From: Cranoglanis bouderius
Taxonomy: Eukaryota; Chordata; Actinopteri; Siluriformes; Cranoglanididae
Direction of reading: 5' to 3'
DNA: 64,000 nucleotides
NCBI GenBank assembly: GCA_023630585.1
Contig: CM042552.1
Location: 17,371,569 to 17,435,568 of the forward strand
A program made the position numbers and the translations under genes. The notes under the pieces were generated by a model that made no database searches, had not been told where the DNA came from, and worked only from the letters and a program-made list of their open reading frames with translations. Shown piece after piece: positions 21,694-32,128 of this stretch. Within the stretch, counting starts at the first letter, position 1. Every line of letters begins with the position of its first letter.

Positions 21694-23045
21694 CAACCCC
21701 AATTCCACAAAAGTTGGGACGCTGTGTAAAATGTAAATAAAAACAGAATGCAATGATTTGCAAATCTCATAAACCCATATGTTATTCACAATAGAACATA
21801 GAAATCATATCAAATGTTTAAACTGAGGAAATGTACCATTTTAAGAAAAAAAAAGCTAATTTTGAATTTGATGGCCGCATCTCAAAAAAGTTGGGTTGGG
21901 GCAACAAAAGGCTGGAAAAGTAAGTGTTACTAAAAACAAACAGCTGGAGGTTAATTGGCAACAGGTCAGTAACATGATTGGGTATAAAAAGTGTATCTTA
22001 GAGAGGCAGAGTCTCTCAGAAGTAAAGATGGGATGGAATCTGGATGGAAGCATATGTTGCTTTAAAACCTGTATACACCTTTCAGCATTGATGGTGCCTT
22101 TCCAGATGTTCAAGCTGCCCATTCCATAGGCACTAATGCATCCCCATACCATCAGAGATGCAGGCTTTTGAACTGAGTGCTGATAAAAAGCTGGATGGTC
22201 CCTCTCCTCTTTAGTCCTCTTTAGTTTAGAGGACGCGGTGTCCATGGTTTCCAAAAATAATTTAAAAATTCAATTTGTCTGACCACAGAACAGTTTTCCA
22301 CTTTGCCTCAGTCCATTTTAAATGAGCTTTGGCCCAGAGAAGACGGCAGCGTTTCTGGATCATGTTCACATATGGCTTCTTCTTTGCATGATGGACCAGC
22401 ATTTGTGGGTGGCACGGCGATCTGTGTTCACAGACAATGAGTTCTGGGGGTGTTTCTGAGCCCATGCAGTGATTTCCATTACAGAATCATGCCTGTTTTT
22501 AATGCAGTGCCGCCTGAGGGCCCGAAGATCATGGGCATGCAATATTGATTTTCACCCTTGTCCCTTGCGCACAGAGATTTCTCCAGATTCTCGGAATCTT
22601 TTGATGATATTATGTACTGTAGATGATGAGATATTCATAGTCTTCGCAATTTCACTTTATTCTAACATTATTCTGAAATTGTTCCACAAATTGTAGACAC
22701 AGTTTTTCGGATTGGTGAACCTCTGCCCATCTTCACTTCTAAGAGAGTCTGCCTCTCTAAGATACTCTTTTTATACCCAATCATGTTACTGACCTGTTGC
22801 CAATTAACCTCCAGCTGTTTGTTTTTAGTAACACTTACTTTTCCAGCCTTTTGTTGCCCCCATCCCAACTTTTTTGAGATGTGTTGCGTCCATCAAATTC
22901 AAAATTACCTTACTTTTTTCTTAAAATGGTACATTTCCTCAGTTTAAACATTTGATATGTTTTCTATGTTCTATTATGAATAACACATGGGTTTATGAGA
23001 TTTGCAAAAGTTGCACAGCGTCCCAACTTTTTGGAATTGGGGTTG
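21694..23045 (-). mobile_element. Tc1-like transposon with long TIRs, family TcD
   Basis: The ends CAACCCCAATTCCACAAAAG and, inverted, CAACCCCAATTCCAAAAAG are flanked by TA (21692-21693 and 23046-23047). The inverted similarity extends about 330 bases, to gagaggcagagtctctcaga near 22003 and its complement near 22745, much longer than the terminal repeats of ordinary Tc1. The left arm appears to have replaced the end of the transposase gene, which suggests formation by recombination between two inverted copies. Confidence 0.9.
21990..22700 (-). pseudogene. TcD transposase, broken
   Basis: From about 22690 on the minus strand: SSSTVHNIIKRFRESGEISV (end of the DNA-binding part), then KHPQNSLSVNTDRRATHKCW in a second frame, then KTVLWSDKLNF with a stop, then HSVQKPASLMVWGCISAYGMGSLNIWKGTINAERCIQVLKQHMLPSR. 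The chain then runs into TIR sequence (FHPIFTSERLCL) just before the expected QQDN motif. So the first Asp is present, while the second Asp and the Glu are absent. Confidence 0.85.
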
Positions 23046-23047
23046 TA

Positions 23048-24185
23048 AGTCCAGAGTTGTCTGAGAGTTTGATGTAACCACAATAATGAATTTTATGTTT
23101 AGGGCTGTAAATACACTAAAAAGCCTCCTGTTGTTATTTGTTGAAATAGTCAATTAAACTATATAATAGTCAGACTACTAGTCTATACATAGTCAGTTTC
23201 AGAGTCAACACTCGCTTTTACTTGCTTTATTACAAGATCACCTAAAAGTTTATTTATGAGCTGAAACTAACATGGATTGCCGTATTTGGTGGACTGGAAC
23301 AATGCCTTTCATAATTTTGATAAAGTTTATTTTTTTGTCTGAGTGTTTGGTCTGTATGTGTTACATTGTATCCTTTTTTTAAAGAAAGATATACAAATAC
23401 ATTGACTAATTAATGACTGACATTATGAACCAATACCAAACACTGGCACTTATAATTTGAGCTGAGAGTTTAAAAACAAATCACACTGATTGAGCAGCTT
23501 TTATAGCATTTACCCTGACTAATTCGCTTGATCTTGAAAGTCAGCAGTCTGGAAGACATTTTTACTGCGGTGTGGTGGTTTTACTGCAGCATGGAGGTTT
23601 TACTGCGGCTTGGTGGTTTTACTGCTCGAATAACCCACCGATATCTGTTGCACATTCAGAGTGTACAATCCTCACGGGAACATTTTCCTTTTTGTGTTCT
23701 GTAACTCAAGTGTATAATCCGTCAGTGCAGAAGCCATGAGTCAGTTAACTTCAGTCCACCTGCTTAATTAGTCCAAACACATCCCACATATTAACGAATA
23801 AATTAGCGGGAAACCCATAAAGCTGCACAGACGGACACTTTTCAAACATGCAGACTGGAAAATTAAGATGCTGTCTAGAATATAAAATGCCTTTCGAATG
23901 CTTCTTAGTGGTCATTTGTTTAATTAATGACACAAGCACAATTCTGACCTCTGATCCTTTTAGCGGTTACACTGAACAAGGCACAGAAATTGGAAAATGT
24001 TATTCTTTTTATACCAGCACCAGTAAAACAGGTTTTAGTTTAACTTATTTTGCAGACACGTTGCTCAGGACTGTATCAGTGGGTGTCTTCATAAGTTTAC
24101 ATATTTTTTTTTTCTTTAGTTTAAGACCAAATTTGACATGGCAACATTCCAAATGTAATTGCTCATAAAAACCATGCACCACTAA
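23048..24185. other. No gene seen; short ttttactgcrg repeats
   Basis: 23562-23625 repeats the word ggttttactgc four times at about 18-20 base spacing. The remainder is AT-rich with no recognised element. Confidence 0.5.
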
Positions 24186-24545
24186 AGTGCATTTGAAAAA
24201 GAACGAAAGGAGAAATGAAAGAGATGGAAAAGAAAGAAAGAAAAAAGAAAGCAATAAATGAACAAAAAAGTAAAATGGAAGATGACAGAAAGAAAGAAAG
24301 AAAGTAAGAAAGGGAAATAGGAAGAAATGAATGATGAAGAAAAGCAAAAGAAACAAAAGCAAAATAAATAAAGAAAGGAAAGAAGGGAGAATGGAGAAGA
24401 TGATGTCAGAAAAGTCAAAAAGACAAATAATGATGAAAGACGGAAGGAAGAGAGAAGAAAAATATTGAAATGGAAGACATATAGACAAAGAGAATATGGA
24501 ATAAATCTGAGGGAGAAAAGGGCTAGAGACAGAATGAGTGCAATG
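24186..24545. repeat. Long purine (GA-rich) tract
   Basis: About 350 bases almost wholly A and G with interspersed gaaagaaag runs. Long minus-strand Phe/Ser/Leu-rich frames across it are compositional artefacts. Confidence 0.85.
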
Positions 24546-24563
24546 TGCAAGAAAAAAGAAATG

Positions 24564-24564
<1 letters not shown>

Positions 24565-24629
<65 letters not shown>

Positions 24630-24657
24630 TTTGTTGTTGTTGTTGTTGTTGTTGTTA
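24565..24657. repeat. (ATT)n then (GTT)n microsatellite
   Basis: About 21 ATT units followed by about 9 GTT units, a compound trinucleotide repeat. Confidence 0.97.
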
Positions 24658-24965
24658 TTAGACACAATATTTATATTTTAGACAAAACTGGATAAATGTA
24701 CAGGAGTAAAACAGGGCTTTTGTCAGGACAGGTGACTGTGCAGGTTAAACACTTGATAATAGTGATGTTGTGTGTTGAATATTCAGTCCACCCTTCAACC
24801 TGCTCCGTGTTTCTCCTCCTCACAAACCTGTTGTGACAAAAGAGAAATGGGATTTGTCAGATCTTGAATTCTCACTGCGACATAATGTCAAGAGTCTTTA
24901 CCAGGAACATCTCTTCTTTAGAAATTAATATTCAGCACAGTGGCTCACTGTCCGGCCTCCCTGCA

Positions 24966-24973
24966 GTGTGTGT

Positions 24974-25017
<44 letters not shown>

Positions 25018-25034
25018 GTGTGTGTGTGTGTGTG
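24966..25034. repeat. (GT)n microsatellite
   Basis: Interrupted twice (gtatg, gtgcg). Confidence 0.97.
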
Positions 25035-25257
25035 TACATGTACTCCACCAAACTCAGCTCAGTGTCTTTATCAGTACCACCATGCTATTGCAGCAAAAAT
25101 GGAATAACTCCTGTATTATTTTTTTTTCATATTCAGTTCAATATTAATGATTATTAATGATTATTTTTATTTATATCTAAATATTGTGTATATAAATATT
25201 TATTTATTAATGTGTTTTTTGTTATTTATGTAATCATTTCTGATTTTGACTTAATTT

Positions 25258-25385
<128 letters not shown>

Positions 25386-25438
25386 GTCACGGGGATCGGC
25401 TTGGTACAAAATGGGAAACCAGTACCAAGCACTGCCCG

Positions 25439-26080
25439 CTATCCAAATGGATAGAAAGGTGGAAATGTAATGTAATATAATATAATATTCAGCCCCCCAC
25501 AAGACACGATAAAGCCCAAGAAGGAGATGTTGATGAAGTGAAACTGTGACTTCTCGAGCTTTACATACAGATGGCTCTGTAGGAGGAGCTGAAGGACCAA
25601 GCGGACGTGAACCACATGTTCTTTAAGCAAGTTGCTAAAGATCAATATATCATCAACATAAACAAAAGTGTAGTGGTTCAGCGTCTCCCAGAGTGCCTCC
25701 TTAATGAAATGCTGGAAGACCACGGGGTCATTCATTAAGCCAAAGGGCATTATGAAATATTCGTAATGCCCCGAGGGCATAATAAATGCGGTCTTCCACT
25801 CATACCCTGCCCTTATACGAACAAGGTTATACCTGCTGGTGAAGAGGATGGCCGGATAAACCCGAGACAAAGCCTCCTGGATGTGGGTACCCATGGCTTT
25901 GTATTCTGTGGGAGAGAGAGAAAATAACCGGCCCCTAGGGAGAGCTGTACCAGGGACAATATTAATGGCACAGTCAAATGGCCTATGCGGTGGTAGTATC
26001 TGGGCCTTCTGTTTGGAAAACACCTCTTGGAGGTCCCAATAGTCCTCTGGTACCCCTAATAGGTCTGCTGTTTTCTCCAT
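25439..26080 (-). pseudogene. Gypsy reverse transcriptase, internally deleted
   Basis: 213 codons are open. The segment after the start (LLGVPEDYWDLQEVFSKQKAQILPPHRPFDCAINI) is the protease to reverse-transcriptase linker typical of gypsy. SPTEYKAMGTHIQEAL follows, then a jump to NLVRIRAGYEWKTAFIMPSGHYEYFIMPFGLMN. About 40 residues with the first catalytic region (normally around KKDG and TKLDLRNAY) are missing. YVDDILIFS, the catalytic Asp pair, is intact near 25652. The last 20 codons come from flanking TA-rich DNA. Not functional. Confidence 0.85.
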
Positions 26081-26745
26081 GGTGAGAGTAAGATTGTATG
26101 TGCCCCTGAGGCAACTCTGGGGGCATTGGCCCCCACACTGAAATTGAACCGGTCGACCAATCTATACGGTGGTTGTGCTGCTGTAACCAAGGAAAACCAA
26201 GGACAAGGCGTAGATCAGGAATGTGTGTGACATATAGGGTGATATATAGGGCCCCCTGGGTAGGCCCCGGCCTTTTAAAGCTTTGGGTAAGCAGGCCATC
26301 TGGGCTTGTTCTGATGGGCTATGGTGGAAAGACTGGTAGGTAAGCCCTTCCTGCTCTGACAGGTCAGCAGCACCCAACTACATGGGCTCAGACAGGGTCT
26401 CGAATGGCTCTTGGCTCTCCAAGAGAGCCAGAGGTGCTTGCCTGAATGTACGCTTGGGTTGGACTGCCCTACCCAACAAGTGCTCTAACCGTCGGTCCCG
26501 TAAGCAGTTGTCCAAGCGGATGGCCAGGCTGTACAGGGCCTCCAGGTACCCGGGAGGATCTCGAGCACCCAGCTCGTCTTTCAGGTCCCCTGAGAGACCC
26601 TGCACATACACCGCCTAAAGGGTTTGATCGTTCCAGCCAGAGCTAGCCGCTATGGTCCGAAATTCAAGGATGAATTCAGCTACAGAGCAAGTGCCCTGGC
26701 ACATCCGAAGGAGGGATGAGCCTAGGCCCCCTCCCCCAGGAGGAT

Positions 26746-26747
<2 letters not shown>
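25485..26747 (-). mobile_element. Ty3/gypsy retrotransposon fragment
   Basis: An internal piece of a gypsy element, read right to left: gag (26735-26378), a short protease-region relic (26370-26100), then reverse transcriptase (26080-25490). Both ends are truncated and no LTR is attached. The fragment stops in FLGFIVSCGG at 25490 and is joined there to simple TA-rich DNA. Confidence 0.85.
26378..26700 (-). pseudogene. Gypsy gag fragment
   Basis: From about 26700: CSVAEFILEFRTIAASSGWNDQTL, one in-frame TAG, then VYVQGLSGDLKDELGARDPPGYLEALYSLAIRLDNCLRDRRLEH. This is the capsid C-terminal pattern of vertebrate gypsy gag. The region where a CCHC zinc knuckle would sit is not recognisable. Confidence 0.75.
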
Positions 26748-26783
<36 letters not shown>

Positions 26784-26816
26784 CTACTGAGCACATTTGA
26801 TCATCCTCCTGGGGGA
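26732..26816. repeat. 16-bp perfect inverted repeat around (AT)n
   Basis: TCCCCCAGGAGGATGA (26732-26747) is matched exactly by its reverse complement at 26801-26816. The loop holds 16 AT units (26749-26780) and 20 bases of other DNA. It lies at the right edge of the gypsy fragment. Confidence 0.9.
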
Positions 26817-26819
26817 ATA

Positions 26820-27940
26820 TGTATATTAATCTGATCTGATTCTGAATTTGTATTCCTTCATGATAATGTACTTTTTCACAATAAACAATGAACCTATTAT
26901 CATAAAGTAATTGTATTTCTCATCTGTTGGACAGATTTCACAAGTGCTACTCATTCTAGCTATGTAGCCTTCTTAATACACACTACTAAACTCAACCCTT
27001 TAAATATTTTGTCATAATTATAAGCTGCACTTGCAGAATACAAGAAAAGAAAAAGGAAAAAGAAACAAAAAGAAATGTCTCCTTTGTGCCTTTTTTGCAT
27101 AAGCATGGCTCTAAGCTTCTTTTCAGTTCATAAATCAAATTCAAAATATGTTCTGCTCTGCTAGTTTATATTCTCCAAATGTGTGATTTCTATTTCTGTT
27201 ATGCTCAGTGCAACCCGAATGCCGATGGGGCTCTTTTTTTTTTTTTTATCTGTACAAATTGGGAGTTGACGCAGCCATTCATATGCTCTTCATTATGGTC
27301 GACTCGAGCTTGTGAGCTACTCTGAACTCGGCCATTCATGCAAAAAGCCCAGAGAGAAGCTTCTCAGAAATGGAACTGTTCAAAAGCTGCACTGCTTTAC
27401 CAGGGAAATGTGTTTCTTCATTTCTACACTGTTTTTCAAATCCAGCCTCCAGATGCAGCTTTGTGGAAATGAAGGCAGAGGAACAGTCCGAACTCTTTTA
27501 ATGGTGTGGTTGAAAAAAACAAACAAACAAAAAAAAAGACCTGCATTCAAATTATGAGACAACAAAGCTGCTGATGCCCCACAATCTCTCTCCTGTACAG
27601 ATTTCCGAGCCTACTTTATATTCATAAACATCACCATGTTACTTGTAATCAAAATGATCTTAATATACTTTTTTATGAATAGTTATTAAACAGGAAACAG
27701 GTTCATGCTGAACTTTGCAAAAGATAAAAGATAACCAGTGCACTTTGCTCCAAGGAATTTCACAGGCTTCACATCATCATTAATCATTTGGTATGTTGCA
27801 AGTCACCTAGAATTAGCCAGAATATGCAAAAAGTAGCAACCTGAGAAACAACATTAATTTCTCCAAATGGATGAATGTTGGTGGTCTGCTTATCTCACAC
27901 CTTAATTTAGACTTTCTATTTTCGATGATGATGATGATGG
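26820..27940. other. No gene seen
   Basis: AT-rich intergenic DNA with a T run at 27233-27246. Open frames up to 81 codons carry no motif. Confidence 0.5.
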
Positions 27941-27948
27941 CGTTGTAA

Positions 27949-28054
27949 TATTGTACAATTGTAACTTTGTGACATTGTAACACTGTCCTATTGTGCCATT
28001 TTAAGACTTTAACTTTGTAACACTGTAACTTTGGAAACTTGTAACACTCACAAT
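27949..28054. repeat. TGTAACACTG-type tandem repeat, left flank of short Harbinger-like MITE
   Basis: ttgtaacactg, ttgtaacttt and related 10-mers. The same array with the same irregularities occurs at 29606-29697, left of the long Harbinger-like copy. Confidence 0.75.
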
Positions 28055-28311
28055 AGCAATGTTTCTATCGAAGTTGTGAATTTAACTTATCTAATTGCAT
28101 GATTTGTTGAGGCGAAGTCACATGACTTTTTTGATGTGCATCGAGGATTTTTTTTCTGTAAATGTGTTTCCATAGTAGTTTATGTGCATCTCTTCTTATT
28201 GAATGAAAAAAATAATATCTGCCTCAACTGAGCATCTAGTACTTCCATTTAGCATTTTTATGCAATAGCCCAACATTTGCAAACAAAAAATACATGGGTA
28301 GAAACATTGCT
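28055..28311. mobile_element. Harbinger-like MITE, short copy
   Basis: 257 bp with inverted ends AGCAATGTTTCTAtc and (inverted) AGCAATGTTTCTAcc. The interior shares gtcacatgacttttttgatg, gcatcgagga and taaatgtgtttcc with the long copy at 29698-30982. It lacks the transposase piece and has an uninterrupted acatg where the other copy carries an LTR. Confidence 0.75.
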
Positions 28312-28500
28312 TATGTAACTGTAACACTGACACCATAACTGTAACATTAACACTGTAACATTAACACTGAAACACTGTAACACTAACACTGCAAACTGTA
28401 CAAATGTAACTAACTCTTTACACTGTAACTTTGTAACATCGCAACACTGTAACATAGTAAAACACTTTAACACTGTATCATACTGTAATTTTATGTTAAT
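28312..28500. repeat. TGTAACACTG-type minisatellite
   Basis: Degenerate 10-13 bp units of the type actgtaacact continuing the array on the right of the MITE. Confidence 0.8.
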
Positions 28501-28509
28501 GACCTCACA

Positions 28510-29590
28510 GTTGTAGCTCATAGATTTTTTTTTTTAAGTGGAGTCTCCTAACTTTGTTTTTACACTCTTAGATTCCAGTGTAACAATGAACATTAAATTC
28601 ATTTAATTCATTCCTACCTATAGAATTGCTCTGGACGTGCTACTGATCAGATTTTCTTTAATCACTGCTTAAATAAAATCATTAAAGTGTGTCAGAACGT
28701 AAGTGCTTTCATCATCATATCGGCTCTCATTTTTTTTCCTATATAAGAACTGCCAAATCTTTCAGAGAATGGGATTTAGTTTTCACTCACTTTTTCTGTT
28801 TTTCTAATTTGGAAAATGAGCTTACTTCAACTTTACGGCTTAATTCACTTTGATTAATCCAATATACACGCTATTTTTTTTTTCTTCTTTTGTAAACGAG
28901 ATGCCCCCTCCACTTGTGTCCTCTTTCTTCATCCTGGTTATTACATACCCTGACTGTGTCGCTTCTCTGGAAACCCATTTAGCAGTGAAATATGGACCAG
29001 CATGTTTGCTTATGTTGCCTCGTAGCGAAAACAATCTCAGACTGTGAGATTGGTTTCCCTCAACGAGGACGTGCCAATTTCATTCAACAGCCTGGTGCCC
29101 TGTGTGAGGAGCCAGAGCACCTGATCCCATTTTGCAAGGCCTTCATTAGATCTCTGAAAACATGAGAAAATTCTGAGCTATTAGTCAAGTATCAAGGGAA
29201 ATGTCTGATACTTTCAAACATGTTGTGGATTTCTTTTTACTGTGGAAAGCTAATGCGATTCGTCTTGCAAATGCTTAGTTTGATGACCGAAGCTTATGTA
29301 GTACACAGGGGCGTCACAAGTGCTGTGTCCCAGTAAAATGTTCTTGATAAATCATTGTCTGATGAGGTAGATTACAGTAGATACGTCTGAAAATAGGCTT
29401 TCCTATTCATTGACCGTTATCATTTACATCATTTGAATGATTTAAAACATGAAGGCTGATTGGAACACCACCTGAAGCGGAAATATCCTGCACATCCTCT
29501 ACAATCATACACCCTGCCTCCTCCTCCCTTCACTTTTCCCCGTGGAAACCTTGACTTGCATCAGACAATAATTCATAATATGACAGTGGC
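28510..29590. other. No gene seen; candidate conserved noncoding block at 28890-29230
   Basis: 28890-29230 has balanced base composition, no simple repeat and open frames on both strands (28840-29047) without motif. It differs from the AT-rich flanks and could be a regulatory element. Unproven. Confidence 0.25.
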
Positions 29591-29605
29591 TATGTCTCCA
29601 TTGTA

Positions 29606-29697
29606 GCATTTTTTACATTGTAACACTGTCCCATTGTGCCATATTAAGACTTTAACTTTGTAATACTGTAACTTTGGAAACTTGTAACACTAACAAT
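29606..29697. repeat. TGTAACACTG-type array, paralog of 27949-28054
   Basis: cattgtaacactgtcccattg through cttgtaacactaacaat matches the left flank of the short MITE base for base apart from a few changes. The homology therefore includes DNA outside the transposon. Confidence 0.75.
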
Positions 29698-29740
29698 AGC
29701 AATGTTTCTATCCAAGATGTGAATTTAACTTTTTAAAAAA

Positions 29741-30120
29741 ATGGAATATCGCATAAAACATTTGTCAATAAATCACCATTTCCATCCCATGTGTTCAACA
29801 GAACAAAATTGGGGAAACTGGTGCAAAGTATCAATACAAATGAAAGTTGTTACAACCAGGGAAGCCATTGTGGCTCTTTTTCCCAATATAATAAATGACT
29901 TGTGCTTCAGAGTGCGCAGACGAAACGCTCTCACACACCTGATGTTATCTTGCAATCGGAGGTGGATGCCTGATATTTGGGAAGGGAATCGTGTGAGACA
30001 GCTCTGGGAGGTAATTATACCAAATCATTTCAATGACAGACATTGGCTCAAGCATTTCAGAATGACAAAAACAACATTTGAGATGCATTGTATGAGTTCG
30101 CCACATGCACTGAATATCCA
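29741..30120 (+). pseudogene. PIF/Harbinger transposase N-terminal fragment
   Basis: The frame contains RRRNALTHLMLSCNRRWMPDIWEGNRVRQLWEVIIPNHFNDRHWLKHFRMTKTTFEMHC. A Trp, then an Asn/Phe-containing segment, then W-x-x-x-FRM-x-x-x-TF is the N-terminal signature of Harbinger (HARBI1-like) transposases. The DDE nuclease domain is missing: the frame passes straight into MITE sequence (NIQSHKPIIQSHD). Domain assignment is from memory of the family pattern. Confidence 0.65.
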
Positions 30121-30167
30121 ATCGCATAAGCCAATCATCCAATCGCATGATCTCTTGAGGCAAGGTC

Positions 30168-30172
30168 ACATG
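30168..30172. repeat. Left 5-bp target duplication of the solo LTR
   Basis: acatg, repeated at 30744-30748. The paralogous short MITE has a single acatg at this point (gtcacatgac), which confirms the empty site. Confidence 0.9.
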
Positions 30173-30743
30173 TGTTAGGTTCTCTCTTTCTCCCGCTCTC
30201 GCTACGCTGCAAAATAAAGCGTAGACTACTTCCGCATTCCAAGGAGCGCATACCGAGAGTCAGAAAGACTCTCGTTTTGTTTACCCTGGCCATGTGCTTG
30301 TGTTATTGTGTTCACGTCATGTCTCTGTCCCCGCCTCCTTGTTTCCTCATTGGTTCGTCATTCATTCTGTGATTATCATTTTCAGGTGTCTGTGATTTGG
30401 TGTTTGATTTCCGTGTGTTTAAATACCCCGCGCTGTTTCCACTTCCTCGCGGTGTATTAGCTTAGATTAGATGTGTATTAGTTTAGATTCTGTAGCGTTT
30501 TGATCTGTAGTCTTTGTTCTTATGTCCGTAGTTCCGAGTTTGTGGTTCCCAGACCACTTCCGCGTTTCGAGTTTTTTCCGTCTTTTTGGATAACTGCTTT
30601 TTCTCAGTTTCTTTGTATTTGTGGATTACTGCTCTTTTTCGTTTATGAAAATAAACTCTACTGAATTAATTGACGTCTCCCCAGCACATGCATCCTGACT
30701 ACTCTCCCCTGACTCTTCAGCCTGCAACCGGCTCTACATAACA
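30173..30743 (+). mobile_element. Solo LTR
   Basis: 571 bp starting TGTTAGG and ending ATAACA, so the termini form the short inverted repeat TGTTA/TAACA with the usual TG...CA ends. It has a TATA-like tttaaata at 30418-30425 and an AATAAA at 30650-30655, fitting the U3-R-U5 order on the plus strand. It is GC-richer than its surroundings. 5-bp duplication and LTR structure suggest a gypsy-type or other LTR element; no internal region remains, so it probably arose by LTR-LTR recombination. Confidence 0.88.
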
Positions 30744-30748
30744 ACATG
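30744..30748. repeat. Right 5-bp target duplication of the solo LTR
   Basis: acatg, identical to 30168-30172. Confidence 0.9.
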
Positions 30749-30989
30749 ATTTTTTTGATGCGCATCGAGGAATTTATTCAGTAAATGTGTTTCCGTCATA
30801 GTTTATGTTTTGTCTTCTTATCAAATAAAAAAAAATCTGCCTTAATTGAGCGCGTAAGTTTTTTATGCACATTTTGGAGATTATATTCGCGTCTGGTGTT
30901 TCTATACAGCATTTTTTTGTTTGTTTGTTTTTTTTGCGATATCACAACATTTGCATAAAAATATGTGAATGGAAACATAGCTATTCTAG

Positions 30990-32024
30990 CTGAGGAGAGG
31001 TAACTACCAAGCTAACGCTTATTGCTGTGTTTCAGTGTGTTTCTGGTATTTGTGTAAACAAACCATGATGAATTTCTTTTTGGGGCTCTGATTGGAGAGG
31101 GCTTTTTAAAAAAAAAAATATTAAAAAATCATTCCTTCTCTTGTCTTTTTGAATGTGTGTTTATTTCAGGAATTTTAATAGAAATTAGGTATGGTCAAGT
31201 ATCCAATAAAATGTAAACTTGCATTGATGAAGTTAATGTTGTTAGTAATTGTTTAAAAATTAAAATGGTAAACAGAGTTCCAAGGTATAAAAATATGGAG
31301 TTTGTCAAAAAGGTCACTTTCTGTTTAACTTTAATGCCTACATATGACTTATACCTCGATTTCATGCTGGTTGATTAATTAAAAAAAAAAAAAATGTTTA
31401 ATGTCTGAGGAATTAAAACTCATTAAACTGATCAGTCTACACTTTTTTCAGTAATTAACCTATAATTACTTTAACCTTGCTTTCCCAAGCGATTCCCTGA
31501 ATCTCCATAAACTGCTAATGGAATGGGCTATAACCTTATAAACATACACACCTCCTCATAAATATTTTACAGTGCACATTTTTATCTTGTGCTCCCATAA
31601 ACCAGGTCTGTGTATTGATTAATGAGTCAGTGGTTACAGAATAAAGAATATGTTAAAGCAAGACCTATTGATCAGTGCCCTTTAGAGGATGTAGGAGGAC
31701 TTTTATAGTAAGGGTTAATTATGATTACTGATGAGTGGGTACATGATACAAATTAATAGACAAATAAATAAAATCTTCCAGTGAGAAGGTGCAGATAGAA
31801 TGAGTGTTTGTTGCTTGATAGTATTTTTCCTTTTGCACCCTGTAAATTAATAGAGAACTTTAGTATTTTCACCAAATGTTAATAAGCATTCATTTATTTA
31901 TTTGTGTAGTACTGTGCTGTATCATTGGGTTACTAAAATGTATTTTAAAAAAACCTTTTAAATTTAAATTTAAAAGCCTTAAAATGTATTCAAATTCACT
32001 CATCACTCAGTATGTAGTTCTCTA

Positions 32025-32056
<32 letters not shown>

Positions 32057-32125
32057 ATTTATTTATTTTTTTATATTCTTGTAGTTTGTGGTTAGCCCAT
32101 TTGGTATAAGGCATAATTATATAAT
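30990..32125. other. No gene seen; AT-rich with (TTTA)n
   Basis: AT-rich DNA with A runs at 31105 and 31381 and an (ATTT)n tract at 32019-32075. Confidence 0.6.
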
Positions 32126-32128
32126 TTC

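Larger units (their letters stand above)
29698..30982 (+). mobile_element. Harbinger-like element, long copy, split by an LTR
   Basis: The left end AGCAATGTTTCTATcc pairs with the inverted right end AGCTATGTTTCCATtc. The interior holds a transposase N-terminal piece (29741-30120) absent from the short copy, and a solo LTR at 30173-30743. Without the LTR it would be about 710 bp. Confidence 0.75.

Noticed and set aside
24045..24667. Asn-rich, Ile-rich and Phe/Leu-rich frames of up to 206 codons
   Set aside because: They translate the (ATT)n and purine tracts. No domain and no gene context.
30172..30372. 66-codon plus frame
   Set aside because: Lies inside the solo LTR and shows no domain.
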